A DNA stretch of 64,000 bases from Bacillota bacterium (GTDB lineage: Bacteria; Bacillota; Clostridia; Oscillospirales; Ruminococcaceae), in contig JAKPUQ010000014.1 of assembly GCA_029572815.1 (NCBI GenBank), positions 35,682-99,681 on the forward strand, given 5' to 3'. Both the position numbers and the translations under genes were made by a program. The stretch's first letter is position 1. Every line of letters begins with the position of its first letter. This document shows positions 1-7,824 of this stretch, piece after piece. The notes beneath the pieces are model-generated. The model searched no databases and had not been told where the DNA came from. It saw nothing but the letters and a program-made list of their open reading frames with translations.

Positions 1-1
1 C

Positions 2-298
2 ACCACAACAGGTCCCAAGCCCACAACAACCACAACAACAACAACAAATCCTGTTGACAAGGACGTAGTTTACGGTGATACCAACTGTGACGGCAAGGTA
101 GAGCTTGCAGATGCTATCCTTATCATGCAGTCAATTGCAAATCCCGACAAGTACGGTCTCAAGGGCAGCGAAACAAAGCACCTTACAGAAAAGGGCAAGG
201 TCAACGGCGATGTTGACAAGTCCACCGAGGGACTTACTTCAGGGGACGCTCTCCGCATACAGGAATTCCTCCTTCACAAGACCGACAGTCTTGTATGA
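2..298 (+). CDS. C-terminal end of a dockerin-bearing secreted protein (partial)
   Basis: The frame is open from the left edge and ends with TGA at 296-298; the start and any catalytic domain lie outside the window. What is visible is a Pro/Thr linker (a run of Thr after a GPKP motif) followed by a type I dockerin of about 75 residues. The first calcium-binding repeat reads GDTNCDGKVELADAILIMQ, and a second, diverged repeat contains GDVDKS and SGDALRIQEFLL. Dockerins bind cohesins and anchor enzymes to cellulosomes or the cell surface, so the missing part is probably a carbohydrate-active or other extracellular enzyme. A strong terminator follows. Confidence 0.9.
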   Translation, partial: TTTGPKPTTTTTTTTNPVDKDVVYGDTNCDGKVELADAILIMQSIANPDKYGLKGSETKHLTEKGKVNGDVDKSTEGLTSGDALRIQEFLLHKTDSLV

Positions 299-331
299 CA
301 GGAGAAAAAATAATACCCTCTCTCAAAGAAA

Positions 332-356
332 GGCTCCCGAAAATCGGGAGCCTTTT
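332..356 (+). terminator. Rho-independent terminator of the dockerin gene
   Basis: A 9-bp perfect stem (GGCTCCCGA / TCGGGAGCC) with an AAA loop is followed directly by TTTT. Confidence 0.9.
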
Positions 357-371
357 GCTTTGTGAATATAA

Positions 372-398
372 AAGAATAGCTCCCTTGCGGGAGCTATT
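372..398 (-). terminator. Terminator of the GGDEF gene
   Basis: AATAGCTCCC and GGGAGCTATT pair around a TTGC loop just past the stop codon of the minus-strand gene; a T-rich tract follows on the minus strand. Confidence 0.8.
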
Positions 399-1538
399 TC
401 AATCTGTATATTCGGTGTGGTTCTTGCCGTTGTTCTTGCCCTTATAGAGCCTTTTGTCAGCGTGGGTGATGACGGTGTCGATCTTGTCGGTGGGGATACC
501 CTCGCTTACGCCGAAGGTCATGGTAACACCGAAAAGGCAGTCATCTATCTCGAAGGTGTGAGCCCTGAGAGACTTGTGCATCTGGTCTGTAAAGTCCAGA
601 CCGTCAACTATCTGGGATTCGGGGAGGACAAAGAGGAATTCCTCACCGCCCCATCTTGCAGCATAGCCGCCTTCGGGAATCATGCTTATAAACAGGTTTG
701 CGACATAGACCAGTACCTTGTCGCCTGTGTCGTGACCGTAGGTGTCGTTTATCTTTTTGAAGTTGTCGATATCGCCTATGCCTATGACATATCTGCTTCT
801 GGGAGTAACGCTGTTGCGGCGGATCTCCCTGATCTTCTCGTTCATAGCCCTGCGGTTGAAGAGCTGTGTCAGCGGGTCAATGGACGCTGCCTTCTTGAAC
901 TCCTCGCTCTGGGCTGTGAGTCTGTACTCCATATCAACGCGGTTGAGCATATAGACTGTAAGCGTATACACCAGTGCAAGAACGCCGATGAGGGCGTTGA
1001 GTATATACAGGGCGTTGATTATACTGTTATCGTTGAATTCATACTTCTGCCCGGCGTGGTGTATGTTCCTCACTCTCAGCCATATGAAGGTGCCCATGGC
1101 AAGTGCCGAGTAAATATAAGGCACCAGCAGCTTTCCCTTCATCATCAGGAAGAGTATGGGTATCAGGACGATGAGGAGTATACCGAAATCCGGAGCCCAG
1201 CCCATGAGGTATGTAGCCATTGCGGCGTGTACGATTATCTCTGTGGCTGCGGCGCAGATCAGTATGTCCTTTCCCTTTCTGAGCGTCATTATGAGTATGA
1301 CCAGTGCGAGGTAGAATACTACGCTGAATATGTTGAAGTACAGCATCTCTTTTACTTTGAGAACGATGAACATTATCAGATATGCTGCATGAGCAAGAAA
1401 GCAGAGAGCCAGTCCGATAGCATAAATGAATTTCTCGTTGGATTTTTCAAACAGCTTTCGGTTATTGGCGACAAACTCACGGATCATCTCGGAGCTTCTG
1501 CCTGTACTCATAGGAACTATCACTTCCCTTCGGGTCAT
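399..1538 (-). CDS. Membrane-anchored diguanylate cyclase (GGDEF)
   Basis: This is a predicted diguanylate cyclase making cyclic di-GMP from two GTP. Residues about 40-205 hold roughly six hydrophobic segments forming a membrane sensor domain of no recognised type. A short linker leads into a GGDEF domain (about 215-379) starting SIDPLTQLFNRRAM, with the catalytic signature intact as RWGGEEFLF and the metal/nucleotide region GIGDIDNFKKINDTYGHDTGD. No EAL domain is present, and I saw no RxxD inhibitory site. The start is uncertain: the first ATG lacks a ribosome site, while an internal ATG at 1511 has a purine-rich GAAGGGAAG upstream. It is monocistronic with its own terminator. Confidence 0.9.
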   Translation of the reverse strand: MTRREVIVPMSTGRSSEMIREFVANNRKLFEKSNEKFIYAIGLALCFLAHAAYLIMFIVLKVKEMLYFNIFSVVFYLALVILIMTLRKGKDILICAAATEIIVHAAMATYLMGWAPDFGILLIVLIPILFLMMKGKLLVPYIYSALAMGTFIWLRVRNIHHAGQKYEFNDNSIINALYILNALIGVLALVYTLTVYMLNRVDMEYRLTAQSEEFKKAASIDPLTQLFNRRAMNEKIREIRRNSVTPRSRYVIGIGDIDNFKKINDTYGHDTGDKVLVYVANLFISMIPEGGYAARWGGEEFLFVLPESQIVDGLDFTDQMHKSLRAHTFEIDDCLFGVTMTFGVSEGIPTDKIDTVITHADKRLYKGKNNGKNHTEYTD

Positions 1539-1639
1539 GAAATTTCAGAGGGTAGTTTACTAATATATTATATACCATATCCGCGGAGATTGCAATAAAC
1601 AAAATGTAAAAATCTGCATAATGTGCAGAAAAAATAATA

Positions 1640-2110
1640 CTATCTGTTCTTGGCAGGCGGATCTTCGGCAATATATCTGTCAAGTATCTCTGCTGCAGTT
1701 CGGACGAATTTTATACAGGGGCGCACCTTGTAATACTGCTCTGTGCGTTTTTCAGGTTCGGGATCGCTTGTCACCTTGAGCCCTTTCAGAAGTTCACGGC
1801 AGATGATAGTATCATGCTTCTCCCTGAAACGTGAAGCCAGCTCCTGTATGCGGCGGTAGTGCTCTGTCTTTTCCTCGTGGGTGTAGCTCCCGCCGAGACC
1901 GTAGAGGATACCTGCGATCATGAACATGGCTGAGCAGGTGCCGCAGACCTCCCTCATTCGTCCCATACCGCCTCCGAAAGAGGAAGAAAGGCGGAGAGCA
2001 AGGTCATAGTCCATGCCTGTAACATCGGAAAAAGCGGCGAATACAGATTGGGAACAGTTGAGACCTCCCGCAAAGAGCTCACAAGCCTTTTCGGCGTGAT
2101 CTGCTGACAT
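1640..2110 (-). CDS. C_GCAxxG_C_C family protein
   Basis: A protein of about 156 residues of the redox-associated C_GCAxxG_C_C family. Characteristic elements are CELFAGGLNCSQSVF near the N-terminus, the glycine-rich FGGGMGRMREVCGTCSAM stretch with its Cys pair, and a later Cys in the C-terminal half (RPCIKFV). The biochemical role of the family is not settled; the cysteines suggest metal or disulfide chemistry. I start it at the ATG at 2110 because AAAGGAG lies 9 bases upstream; the longer reading frame back to 2188 begins with a hydrophobic stretch encoded by AT-rich leader DNA and is unlikely to be translated. Confidence 0.8.
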   Translation of the reverse strand: MSADHAEKACELFAGGLNCSQSVFAAFSDVTGMDYDLALRLSSSFGGGMGRMREVCGTCSAMFMIAGILYGLGGSYTHEEKTEHYRRIQELASRFREKHDTIICRELLKGLKVTSDPEPEKRTEQYYKVRPCIKFVRTAAEILDRYIAEDPPAKNR

Positions 2111-2260
2111 TGTAACAACTCCTTTTGTAATAAGCTGTAAAAAGTCTGACGGAAATATTATATAACAAATCGCGCGGAAAATCAACATTTACAGCATAAA
2201 AGTAAAATATTGATGTTAGTATGTAATAACAATATGAGTCCGTATTTTTATCGTTTTTTC

Positions 2261-2289
2261 TTGATTAAGAAGGGGAAATGTTGTATAAT
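2261..2289 (+). promoter_or_regulatory. Promoter of the Fe-S scaffold/GGGtGRT operon
   Basis: TTGATT and TATAAT are separated by 17 bp, 58 bases before the start codon at 2348. Confidence 0.75.
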
Positions 2290-2347
2290 AAATCTTGTAT
2301 GCAGGGCAGATTATCCGACTGCCTAAAAACCGAAAGGAGTATTTATA

Positions 2348-3040
2348 ATGATTTATTCGCACGAAGTTGAAACAATGTGCCCTATCGCACAGGGCGTTGC
2401 TCACGGCGCTGCTCCGATACCCGAGGAGGCTAAGTGGGTCAAGGCTAAGGAGATAAAGGATATTTCAGGCTTTACACACGGAATCGGCTGGTGTGCACCT
2501 CAGCAGGGTACCTGCAAGCTCACACTCAACGTCAAGGAAGGCGTTATCCAGGAGGCACTTGTTGAGACTATCGGCTGCTCGGGCATGACTCATTCCGCAG
2601 CTATGGCTGCTGAGATCCTTCCCGGCAGAACTATACTCGAGGCTCTTAATACTGACCTCGTATGTGACGCTATCAACACAGCTATGAGAGAGCTCTTCCT
2701 CCAGATCGTTTACGGACGTTCACAGTCTGCATTCTCTGAGGGCGGTCTCGTTGTAGGCGCTGGTCTTGAGGACCTCGGTAAGGGTCTCCGTTCACAGATC
2801 GGTACTACATACGGTACTCTCAAGAAGGGTCCCCGCTACCTGGAGCTCACAGACGGATACATCACAGGTCTCGCTCTTAATGAGGACGACGAGATCATCG
2901 GCTACAAGTTCATCAACTTCGGTAAGATGATGGACTTCATCAAGGCAGGCGATGATGCAAATACTGCATTTGAAAAGGCTCAGGGCCAGTACGGCAGAGT
3001 TGCTGACGCAGTTAAGATCGTTGATCCCAGAAAAGAATAA
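2348..3040 (+). CDS. Iron-sulfur cluster scaffold-like protein partnered with GGGtGRT
   Basis: A 230-residue protein of the NifU_N/IscU-like scaffold group that in Firmicutes is found next to the GGGtGRT gene. Conserved cysteines are in GWCAPQQGTCKLTLNV (about 48-62), VETIGCSGMTHSAA (about 73-86) and VCDAINTA. These resemble the scaffold's cluster ligands but the protein is longer than IscU. Start choice is supported by AAAGGAG ahead of the ATG. It is followed after 14 bases by the GGGtGRT gene with its own GGAGG, so the two form an operon. Its role in cluster delivery is inferred from the fold family; no target is known to me. Confidence 0.85.
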   Translation: MIYSHEVETMCPIAQGVAHGAAPIPEEAKWVKAKEIKDISGFTHGIGWCAPQQGTCKLTLNVKEGVIQEALVETIGCSGMTHSAAMAAEILPGRTILEALNTDLVCDAINTAMRELFLQIVYGRSQSAFSEGGLVVGAGLEDLGKGLRSQIGTTYGTLKKGPRYLELTDGYITGLALNEDDEIIGYKFINFGKMMDFIKAGDDANTAFEKAQGQYGRVADAVKIVDPRKE

Positions 3041-3054
3041 GGAGGACTTGTAAA

Positions 3055-4056
3055 ATGGCTTTATTTGAATCATATGAGAGACGTGAGAAGCAGATCCTCG
3101 ACGTTCTCAAGAACTACGGCATCAGCTCCATCGAGGAGTGCGCTGACGTATGTAAGGCAAAGGGTCTGGACATCTATAAGCTCGTTGAGGGCATCCAGCC
3201 TATCTGTTTTGAAAATGCAAAGTGGGCTTACACAGTAGGCTGCGCTATCGCTATAAAGAAGGGATGCACAAGAGCTGCTGACGCTGCTGCTGCTATCGGC
3301 GAGGGCCTCCAGGCTTTCTGCATCCCCGGTTCAGTTGCTGACCAGCGTAAGGTCGGTCTCGGCCACGGTAACCTGGGCAAGATGCTCCTCGAGGAAGATA
3401 CAGAGTGCTTCGCATTCCTGGCAGGTCACGAGTCATTCGCTGCTGCTGAGGGTGCTATCGGTATCGCTGAGAAGGCTAACAAGGTTCGTCAGAAGCCCCT
3501 CCGCGTTATCCTCAACGGTCTCGGCAAGGACGCTGCTCAGATCATCGCTCGTATCAACGGATTCACATACATCGAGACAGAGATGGACTACGCTACAGGC
3601 GAGGTAAAGGAAGTATTCCGCAAGGCATATTCAGACGGTCTCCGTGCAAAGGTTAACTGCTACGGTGCTAACGACGTAAGAGAAGGCGTTGCTATCATGT
3701 GGAAGGAAAACGTTGACGTTTCCATCACAGGTAACTCCACTAACCCCACACGTTTCCAGCACCCCGTTGCAGGTACATATAAGAAGGAGCGTACAGACGC
3801 TGGCAAGAAGTACTTCTCAGTTGCTTCAGGCGGCGGTACAGGACGTACTCTCCACCCCGACAACATGGCTGCAGGTCCTGCTTCCTACGGTATGACAGAT
3901 ACTATGGGACGTATGCACTCTGACGCTCAGTTCGCAGGTTCATCTTCAGTTCCTGCTCACGTTGAGATGATGGGTCTTATCGGTATGGGTAATAACCCAA
4001 TGGTCGGTGCAACAGTTGCTTGCGCAGTTGCTGTTGAAGAGGCTATGAAGGGCTAA
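3055..4056 (+). CDS. GGGtGRT protein; integration target of the mobile element
   Basis: A 333-residue protein carrying the name-giving motif ASGGGTGRTLHPDNMAAG at about 263-280. The family is widespread in anaerobic Firmicutes beside the scaffold-like gene; its function is not established. The gene is full length, but its final codons are supplied by the integrated element: the shared 45-bp block ends at AAG (4048-4050) and is followed here by GGC TAA, whereas the displaced native end at 25370-25375 reads AAG TAA. The pre-insertion protein therefore probably ended ...EEAMK and now ends ...EEAMKG. Integration has preserved the gene while separating it from its native terminator at 25398. Confidence 0.9.
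   Translation: MALFESYERREKQILDVLKNYGISSIEECADVCKAKGLDIYKLVEGIQPICFENAKWAYTVGCAIAIKKGCTRAADAAAAIGEGLQAFCIPGSVADQRKVGLGHGNLGKMLLEEDTECFAFLAGHESFAAAEGAIGIAEKANKVRQKPLRVILNGLGKDAAQIIARINGFTYIETEMDYATGEVKEVFRKAYSDGLRAKVNCYGANDVREGVAIMWKENVDVSITGNSTNPTRFQHPVAGTYKKERTDAGKKYFSVASGGGTGRTLHPDNMAAGPASYGMTDTMGRMHSDAQFAGSSSVPAHVEMMGLIGMGNNPMVGATVACAVAVEEAMKG
3985..4050. repeat. attL: 66-bp direct repeat with attR
   Basis: The end of the GGGtGRT gene is repeated at 25307-25372 with two mismatches; the last 45 bp (4006-4050 and 25328-25372) are identical. Both mismatches are synonymous (CCA/CCC for Pro, GTC/GTT for Val). Sequence diverges immediately after position 4050. Confidence 0.93.
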
Positions 4057-4117
4057 AATACGGCATTTCTGTAATTTTGGAAATTTAACAAAATTTTCCA
4101 AATAGCTCAAAAACACG

Positions 4118-4173
4118 ATTTGTCACCCATTTGTCACCCTAAATTCTAAGTGGATGACAAGACGGATGACAAG
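4118..4173. other. Probable integrase arm-type sites, left end
   Basis: Two perfect tandem copies of ATTTGTCACCC (4118-4128, 4129-4139) are followed by two direct copies of GGATGACAAG (4152-4161, 4164-4173), which are diverged inverted forms of the same motif. The same ATTTGTCACCC pair recurs at the other end (25147-25168). Confidence 0.7.
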
Positions 4174-4183
4174 AAAACATAAA

Positions 4184-4219
4184 CCGCCGTTCAGGTTCGT
4201 CCTGAGCGGCGGCTTTTTT
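4184..4219 (+). terminator. Element-supplied terminator behind the target gene
   Basis: CCGCCGTTCAGG and CCTGAGCGGCGG form a near-perfect 12-bp stem with a TTCGT loop and a T6 tract. It ends transcription of the GGGtGRT operon after insertion and lies next to the stop of the convergent ATPase gene. Confidence 0.85.
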
Positions 4220-5592
4220 CATTCGTTGAAGTAAAGTGTTTTTCCGTCAATGAGTGTGAATCCCTCAGCACCCTCAAAATCAAATCCTCCCGTGCAGACA
4301 AATCCCACGCCCGACACAGTGATGCCTTTGATGCTGTCAAGCTGTTCCTTTTCCTGATGGCATTCTTCGAGCGTCATAGGTCGGTCGAAATATTTGCATT
4401 CGTAGAAATCATACTGCTCCCCACGCCGTATCACGCAGTCAAATTCGCCGTTGGTTTTGGTGGCAGGATCATCGTACCAATAACTGCCGAAATCGTCGAT
4501 ATCAGGGTATTTGCCCAGCATAGCAGCTCTGTGGAAGTATTGCAGGGCGATGCCTTCAAGTCGTCTGCTGACGAATTGCTCCAGAACAGCGTCAATATTT
4601 CGATTATAGAACTGCTCCTCACCAATACGGGCGATCGTCCCTGCTTTACCGAAAATAAACGTGAAATAGAACCGCATCAGATTATCCACGATCTCATAGA
4701 ACTGCTTTTTCTTATCGTTTCGGCGATTGATCGGCTCGGTCTTCTGAATGGTCTCCATGTCGAGCAAAATCTTCAACTGCTTATCGAGAAGACCCGTCTC
4801 GCTGTTCGCTATTTTGTCCCGTACCTCGCTGTAACGCTTCTTGCCGTTGCCGAGGATCTCCAGAATCCGTGCGTCAAAAGTCTTCTGTATCTCTTTGAGC
4901 ATGACATTCTCAATATGTGACCGCACCAGACCCGTTTCGGGCAGCAGCAGACGCTCGATGTTTTCACGAATAGTCAGACCTGTGTCAAGATTTTCCAGAA
5001 CATAAGGACTTCCACCGAATACGGCATAGAAGGCGACCTTGTCCCGAAGGTCAAGCTCCGGATAGAATTTCGCTGCGTCAAGGTAGTCGAAATCACGGAT
5101 ATGCTGTATCAGCGAGAACCGTCCGAACAGCGGATTGCCCTCTTCCATCAGCTCTTTCATAACTGTGATGTATGAACCGCAAAGCACCAGCTTGACATTT
5201 TCGGGCAGCTTGTCGATGACCGCCTGCATATAGGAATCGACCTCGTTCTTCTTTTTGGTCTGTTTGAGGTAGGGATACTCGTCAATGATGAGCAGTATCT
5301 TTTTATCAAGCGTTTTCAGGTAGTCCATCATCTCAAAGAGAGAGCCGAATCGGATATTGGGCAGTCCAAGCCCCTCCGAAACGCTCTGGTAGATCAGCTC
5401 CATATTGCCCTCAAAGGTGCTTGTCACGCACATATGGTTGATGACGACACCTTCAAAGCTCTTTGCAGCTTCACTCAGCAAAGTGGATTTTCCGACTCTA
5501 CGTTTGCCGTAGACCAGCACCGCCGTTTTGCGTTTCCATGAGGAAAGCTCGTCATTTAACTGCCTGAGTTCTTTTTCTCTGCCGATAAACAT
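4219..5592 (-). CDS. AAA ATPase of the archaeal-ATPase/DUF234 type
   Basis: A 457-residue P-loop ATPase that begins FIGREKELRQL, as in the ATPase_2 (PF01637) family. Walker A is GKRRVGKSTLL (about 29-39), Walker B LLIIDEYPYL (about 99-108), and a sensor region follows at KLVLCGSYITVM. The C-terminal part (from about 320) has a nuclease-like DUF234 look, with EFDCVIRRGEQYDFYECKYF resembling the D...ExK arrangement of restriction-like nucleases. Such proteins are common in accessory regions and their function is unknown; a defence or toxin role is only a guess. It has its own strong promoter (5648-5676) and lies convergent to the target gene at the left end of the element. Confidence 0.85.
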   Translation of the reverse strand: MFIGREKELRQLNDELSSWKRKTAVLVYGKRRVGKSTLLSEAAKSFEGVVINHMCVTSTFEGNMELIYQSVSEGLGLPNIRFGSLFEMMDYLKTLDKKILLIIDEYPYLKQTKKKNEVDSYMQAVIDKLPENVKLVLCGSYITVMKELMEEGNPLFGRFSLIQHIRDFDYLDAAKFYPELDLRDKVAFYAVFGGSPYVLENLDTGLTIRENIERLLLPETGLVRSHIENVMLKEIQKTFDARILEILGNGKKRYSEVRDKIANSETGLLDKQLKILLDMETIQKTEPINRRNDKKKQFYEIVDNLMRFYFTFIFGKAGTIARIGEEQFYNRNIDAVLEQFVSRRLEGIALQYFHRAAMLGKYPDIDDFGSYWYDDPATKTNGEFDCVIRRGEQYDFYECKYFDRPMTLEECHQEKEQLDSIKGITVSGVGFVCTGGFDFEGAEGFTLIDGKTLYFNE

Positions 5593-5647
5593 AGTATCAC
5601 TTCTTTTCTGAAAATGTTTTCTCTGAATTATTTTTCAGTATAATGAT

Positions 5648-5676
5648 ATTATACCACAGCGCTTTGCCATTGTCAA
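5648..5676 (-). promoter_or_regulatory. Promoter of the AAA ATPase gene
   Basis: On the minus strand TTGACA and TATAAT are exactly 17 bp apart. Short TTCAGAA/CTGAAT inverted motifs surround it (for example 5681-5696). Confidence 0.8.
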
Positions 5677-5914
5677 GTTTCTGAATAAAAATTCAGTGAA
5701 AAACTATTCAGAAAACAATTTCTCTAATCTAATGACTGTTATTGATAGTATGCCACAGATAAGCGATACTATCATTCACGTTATTATGCACCGGGGAAAG
5801 TGTCGGTATTGCTGCGCATTTCACAAGAATAGTTACAGATTCTCCGCAGAGCTGGACTCCTGGTTTGCTGTGGTATATAATGTATCTACAATAAAACTTA
5901 TGGAGGTCACAGCT

Positions 5915-6127
5915 ATGTTGAAAATCTCAGAATTGGCAATGCCGAAGTCACGCAAGGTCACTACCATATGCAACAGCAGACGTGAGGTCTGGACGGACTA
6001 TGAAGAAGCAAAAGCATATTTCCTGGAACTTATGATGTCAACTGACGGCGAGGAGCATGAACGTGCGGAGTGTGTTTATATTCAACTCCTGCACGGACTT
6101 GATGAGTGCAGTGATGCTGACAAATAA
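5915..6127 (+). CDS. Small accessory protein of unknown function
   Basis: A 70-residue, mostly acidic helical protein starting MLKISELAMPKSRKVTT. I chose the ATG at 5915 because GGAGGT lies 8 bases upstream; the open frame extends back to 5696 but that part is AT-rich and unsupported. A TATAAT box lies about 40 bases upstream of the start. Small proteins of this kind often accompany mobile elements in Firmicutes. I do not recognise a domain and assign no function. Confidence 0.6.
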   Translation: MLKISELAMPKSRKVTTICNSRREVWTDYEEAKAYFLELMMSTDGEEHERAECVYIQLLHGLDECSDADK

Positions 6128-6177
6128 TCTAAGAGGGCGAGGTGTCAGTAACGGCAGCTCGCCCTCCTAAAATCACC

Positions 6178-7824
6178 TCAGACTATTTCGCTTTTCAATA
6201 ATGCGATATCCTGACGGTTATCAATCGGCTTGATTCTTTCAAGTATTTTCTGTTCAACAGTTTTAGACCAGTAGATTTTCAGTCTTTTCTTAGCACGAGT
6301 AATTGCAGTGTAGAATATGCTGTGAGTTATAAGTTCATCTATTTCATCGGTTATAACTATTTTAACAGAGTCATATTCCAAACCTTGTGCTTTATGGATT
6401 GAGACAGCATAAGCTATTTGAAACGGAACCGTAGTCTTTGAAGTTTCATCATCGTCCTCGTCAGTGCTTTTATTCTTAAAGACTTCAAACCGAATAATCG
6501 AGTTTCCCTCCTGATTCGTTCCTATGATGTTGAAGTTACGATTATCCATATTTAATTCTATAAGAGGTTTATCAAGTTCGACATCAAATTGAATCGACTC
6601 ATTTGCCTGACCTTCATTTAAAACAGCGAAATCTACGATTTTAGCTTTCATATTATTATGAATAACAGGAACTTCATCTTCATCACTGCTAAAAAACGAA
6701 TCGGCAGCATCGTTGAATAGAATAGGATCACCGATTTTGTATCTTTGTATGCCACGATAAATCTCTTTACCGCTATTGTTTTCTTGCATGAAATGATTGA
6801 TATTATTGATACCGTAAAGTCCTCCATAGTTTAAGCAAAGTATAATTTCATTTTTGGCTGCAGAAGTGAATATTGAAGTATCCAGTTCTGCCGAAAACTC
6901 ACCTGCTTGTAATCTGTCGAAAACATCACTATCCTCATTATTGCCCTGCATTTTTCTGACATTATCCCATAGGTCTAATAATTGCTTACTTTCTGTTCTA
7001 AATGGTTTTTTTAATTCACATACTGATGTTGGAGGAATAAAGAATCTTACTGCATTAAACCAATTTCCAAATTCTATAGCTTCAATCTGGTATATATCTC
7101 CAACTAATATAAGCAACTTATATTTTGCAAGTCGCAACAGCTCTCTCATGTCTTGATTATTTACAGTACTACACTCATCTATTATAAGAATATCATAGTC
7201 TCTTTTTAAATCTTTAGCATACGGATTAATAAATTTGGTGATAGTCATAAAATTGCATTTTGATGATGCGTTCACTTTTCTTTTCAAATTGTTTACTGCT
7301 GGATTTGTGTGAGCTAAGTACAACCGGGAGTAGTCCTTGAAAAATGTTGAAATATAATTGATCAATGTCGTTTTTCCAGTTCCTGCTGCACCATAAATCA
7401 AAGCCACTTTCGATTTATCAAACAAATTGATTAAGGCATCTTTTTTCTCATCTGACAGATCGCTATTATCTTGAGTATCTATCCAACGCTTCGCTGTGTT
7501 AGCGTGATTAGGAATCCCATTAGTGGTCAGACTCTTTACAGTTTGAATTATAGAAACAGTATCATTTTTATAGCTTTCAATAAAAATATGTTCATTCTTA
7601 ATTATCAACTTACGTGCTTGCTGTGTGCCATTATCATATAGTTTGCTATTATATATTCTTACCAATGTTTCAACATCATCGAAGTATTTATATTTATGGG
7701 AATCACTACCTTCCGCTTTTTCTAACGGTGTAAACAGAATTCCTTTTTGTTCAGTATTATGTCTGATATGCCAAGCTAAGACCTCATGCTCACGACCTGC
7801 AACATCAAAACAGCATATACTCAC
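6178..7824 (-). CDS. SF1 (RecD/UvrD-like) helicase joined to the hsdR 3' end
   Basis: A 548-residue superfamily 1 helicase. Walker A is LIYGAAGTGKTTLI (about 140-153), Walker B DILIIDECSTV, motif III LVGDIYQIEA, motif V/VI region VSIHKAQGLEYDSVKI and FYTAITRAKKRLKI. The first 130 residues match nothing I know. The gene overlaps the 3' end of hsdR by 20 bases in another frame, and its DNA is clearly more AT-rich than the rest of the restriction operon. It may be a restriction-associated helicase that replaces the lost HsdR C-terminus, or a fragment of an unrelated gene fused in by recombination. Confidence 0.8.
   Translation of the reverse strand: MSICCFDVAGREHEVLAWHIRHNTEQKGILFTPLEKAEGSDSHKYKYFDDVETLVRIYNSKLYDNGTQQARKLIIKNEHIFIESYKNDTVSIIQTVKSLTTNGIPNHANTAKRWIDTQDNSDLSDEKKDALINLFDKSKVALIYGAAGTGKTTLINYISTFFKDYSRLYLAHTNPAVNNLKRKVNASSKCNFMTITKFINPYAKDLKRDYDILIIDECSTVNNQDMRELLRLAKYKLLILVGDIYQIEAIEFGNWFNAVRFFIPPTSVCELKKPFRTESKQLLDLWDNVRKMQGNNEDSDVFDRLQAGEFSAELDTSIFTSAAKNEIILCLNYGGLYGINNINHFMQENNSGKEIYRGIQRYKIGDPILFNDAADSFFSSDEDEVPVIHNNMKAKIVDFAVLNEGQANESIQFDVELDKPLIELNMDNRNFNIIGTNQEGNSIIRFEVFKNKSTDEDDDETSKTTVPFQIAYAVSIHKAQGLEYDSVKIVITDEIDELITHSIFYTAITRAKKRLKIYWSKTVEQKILERIKPIDNRQDIALLKSEIV

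Noticed and set aside
417..1598. 393-codon plus-strand open frame opposite the GGDEF gene
   Set aside because: Exact antisense shadow of a gene with clear GGDEF motifs; no ribosome site and no domain.
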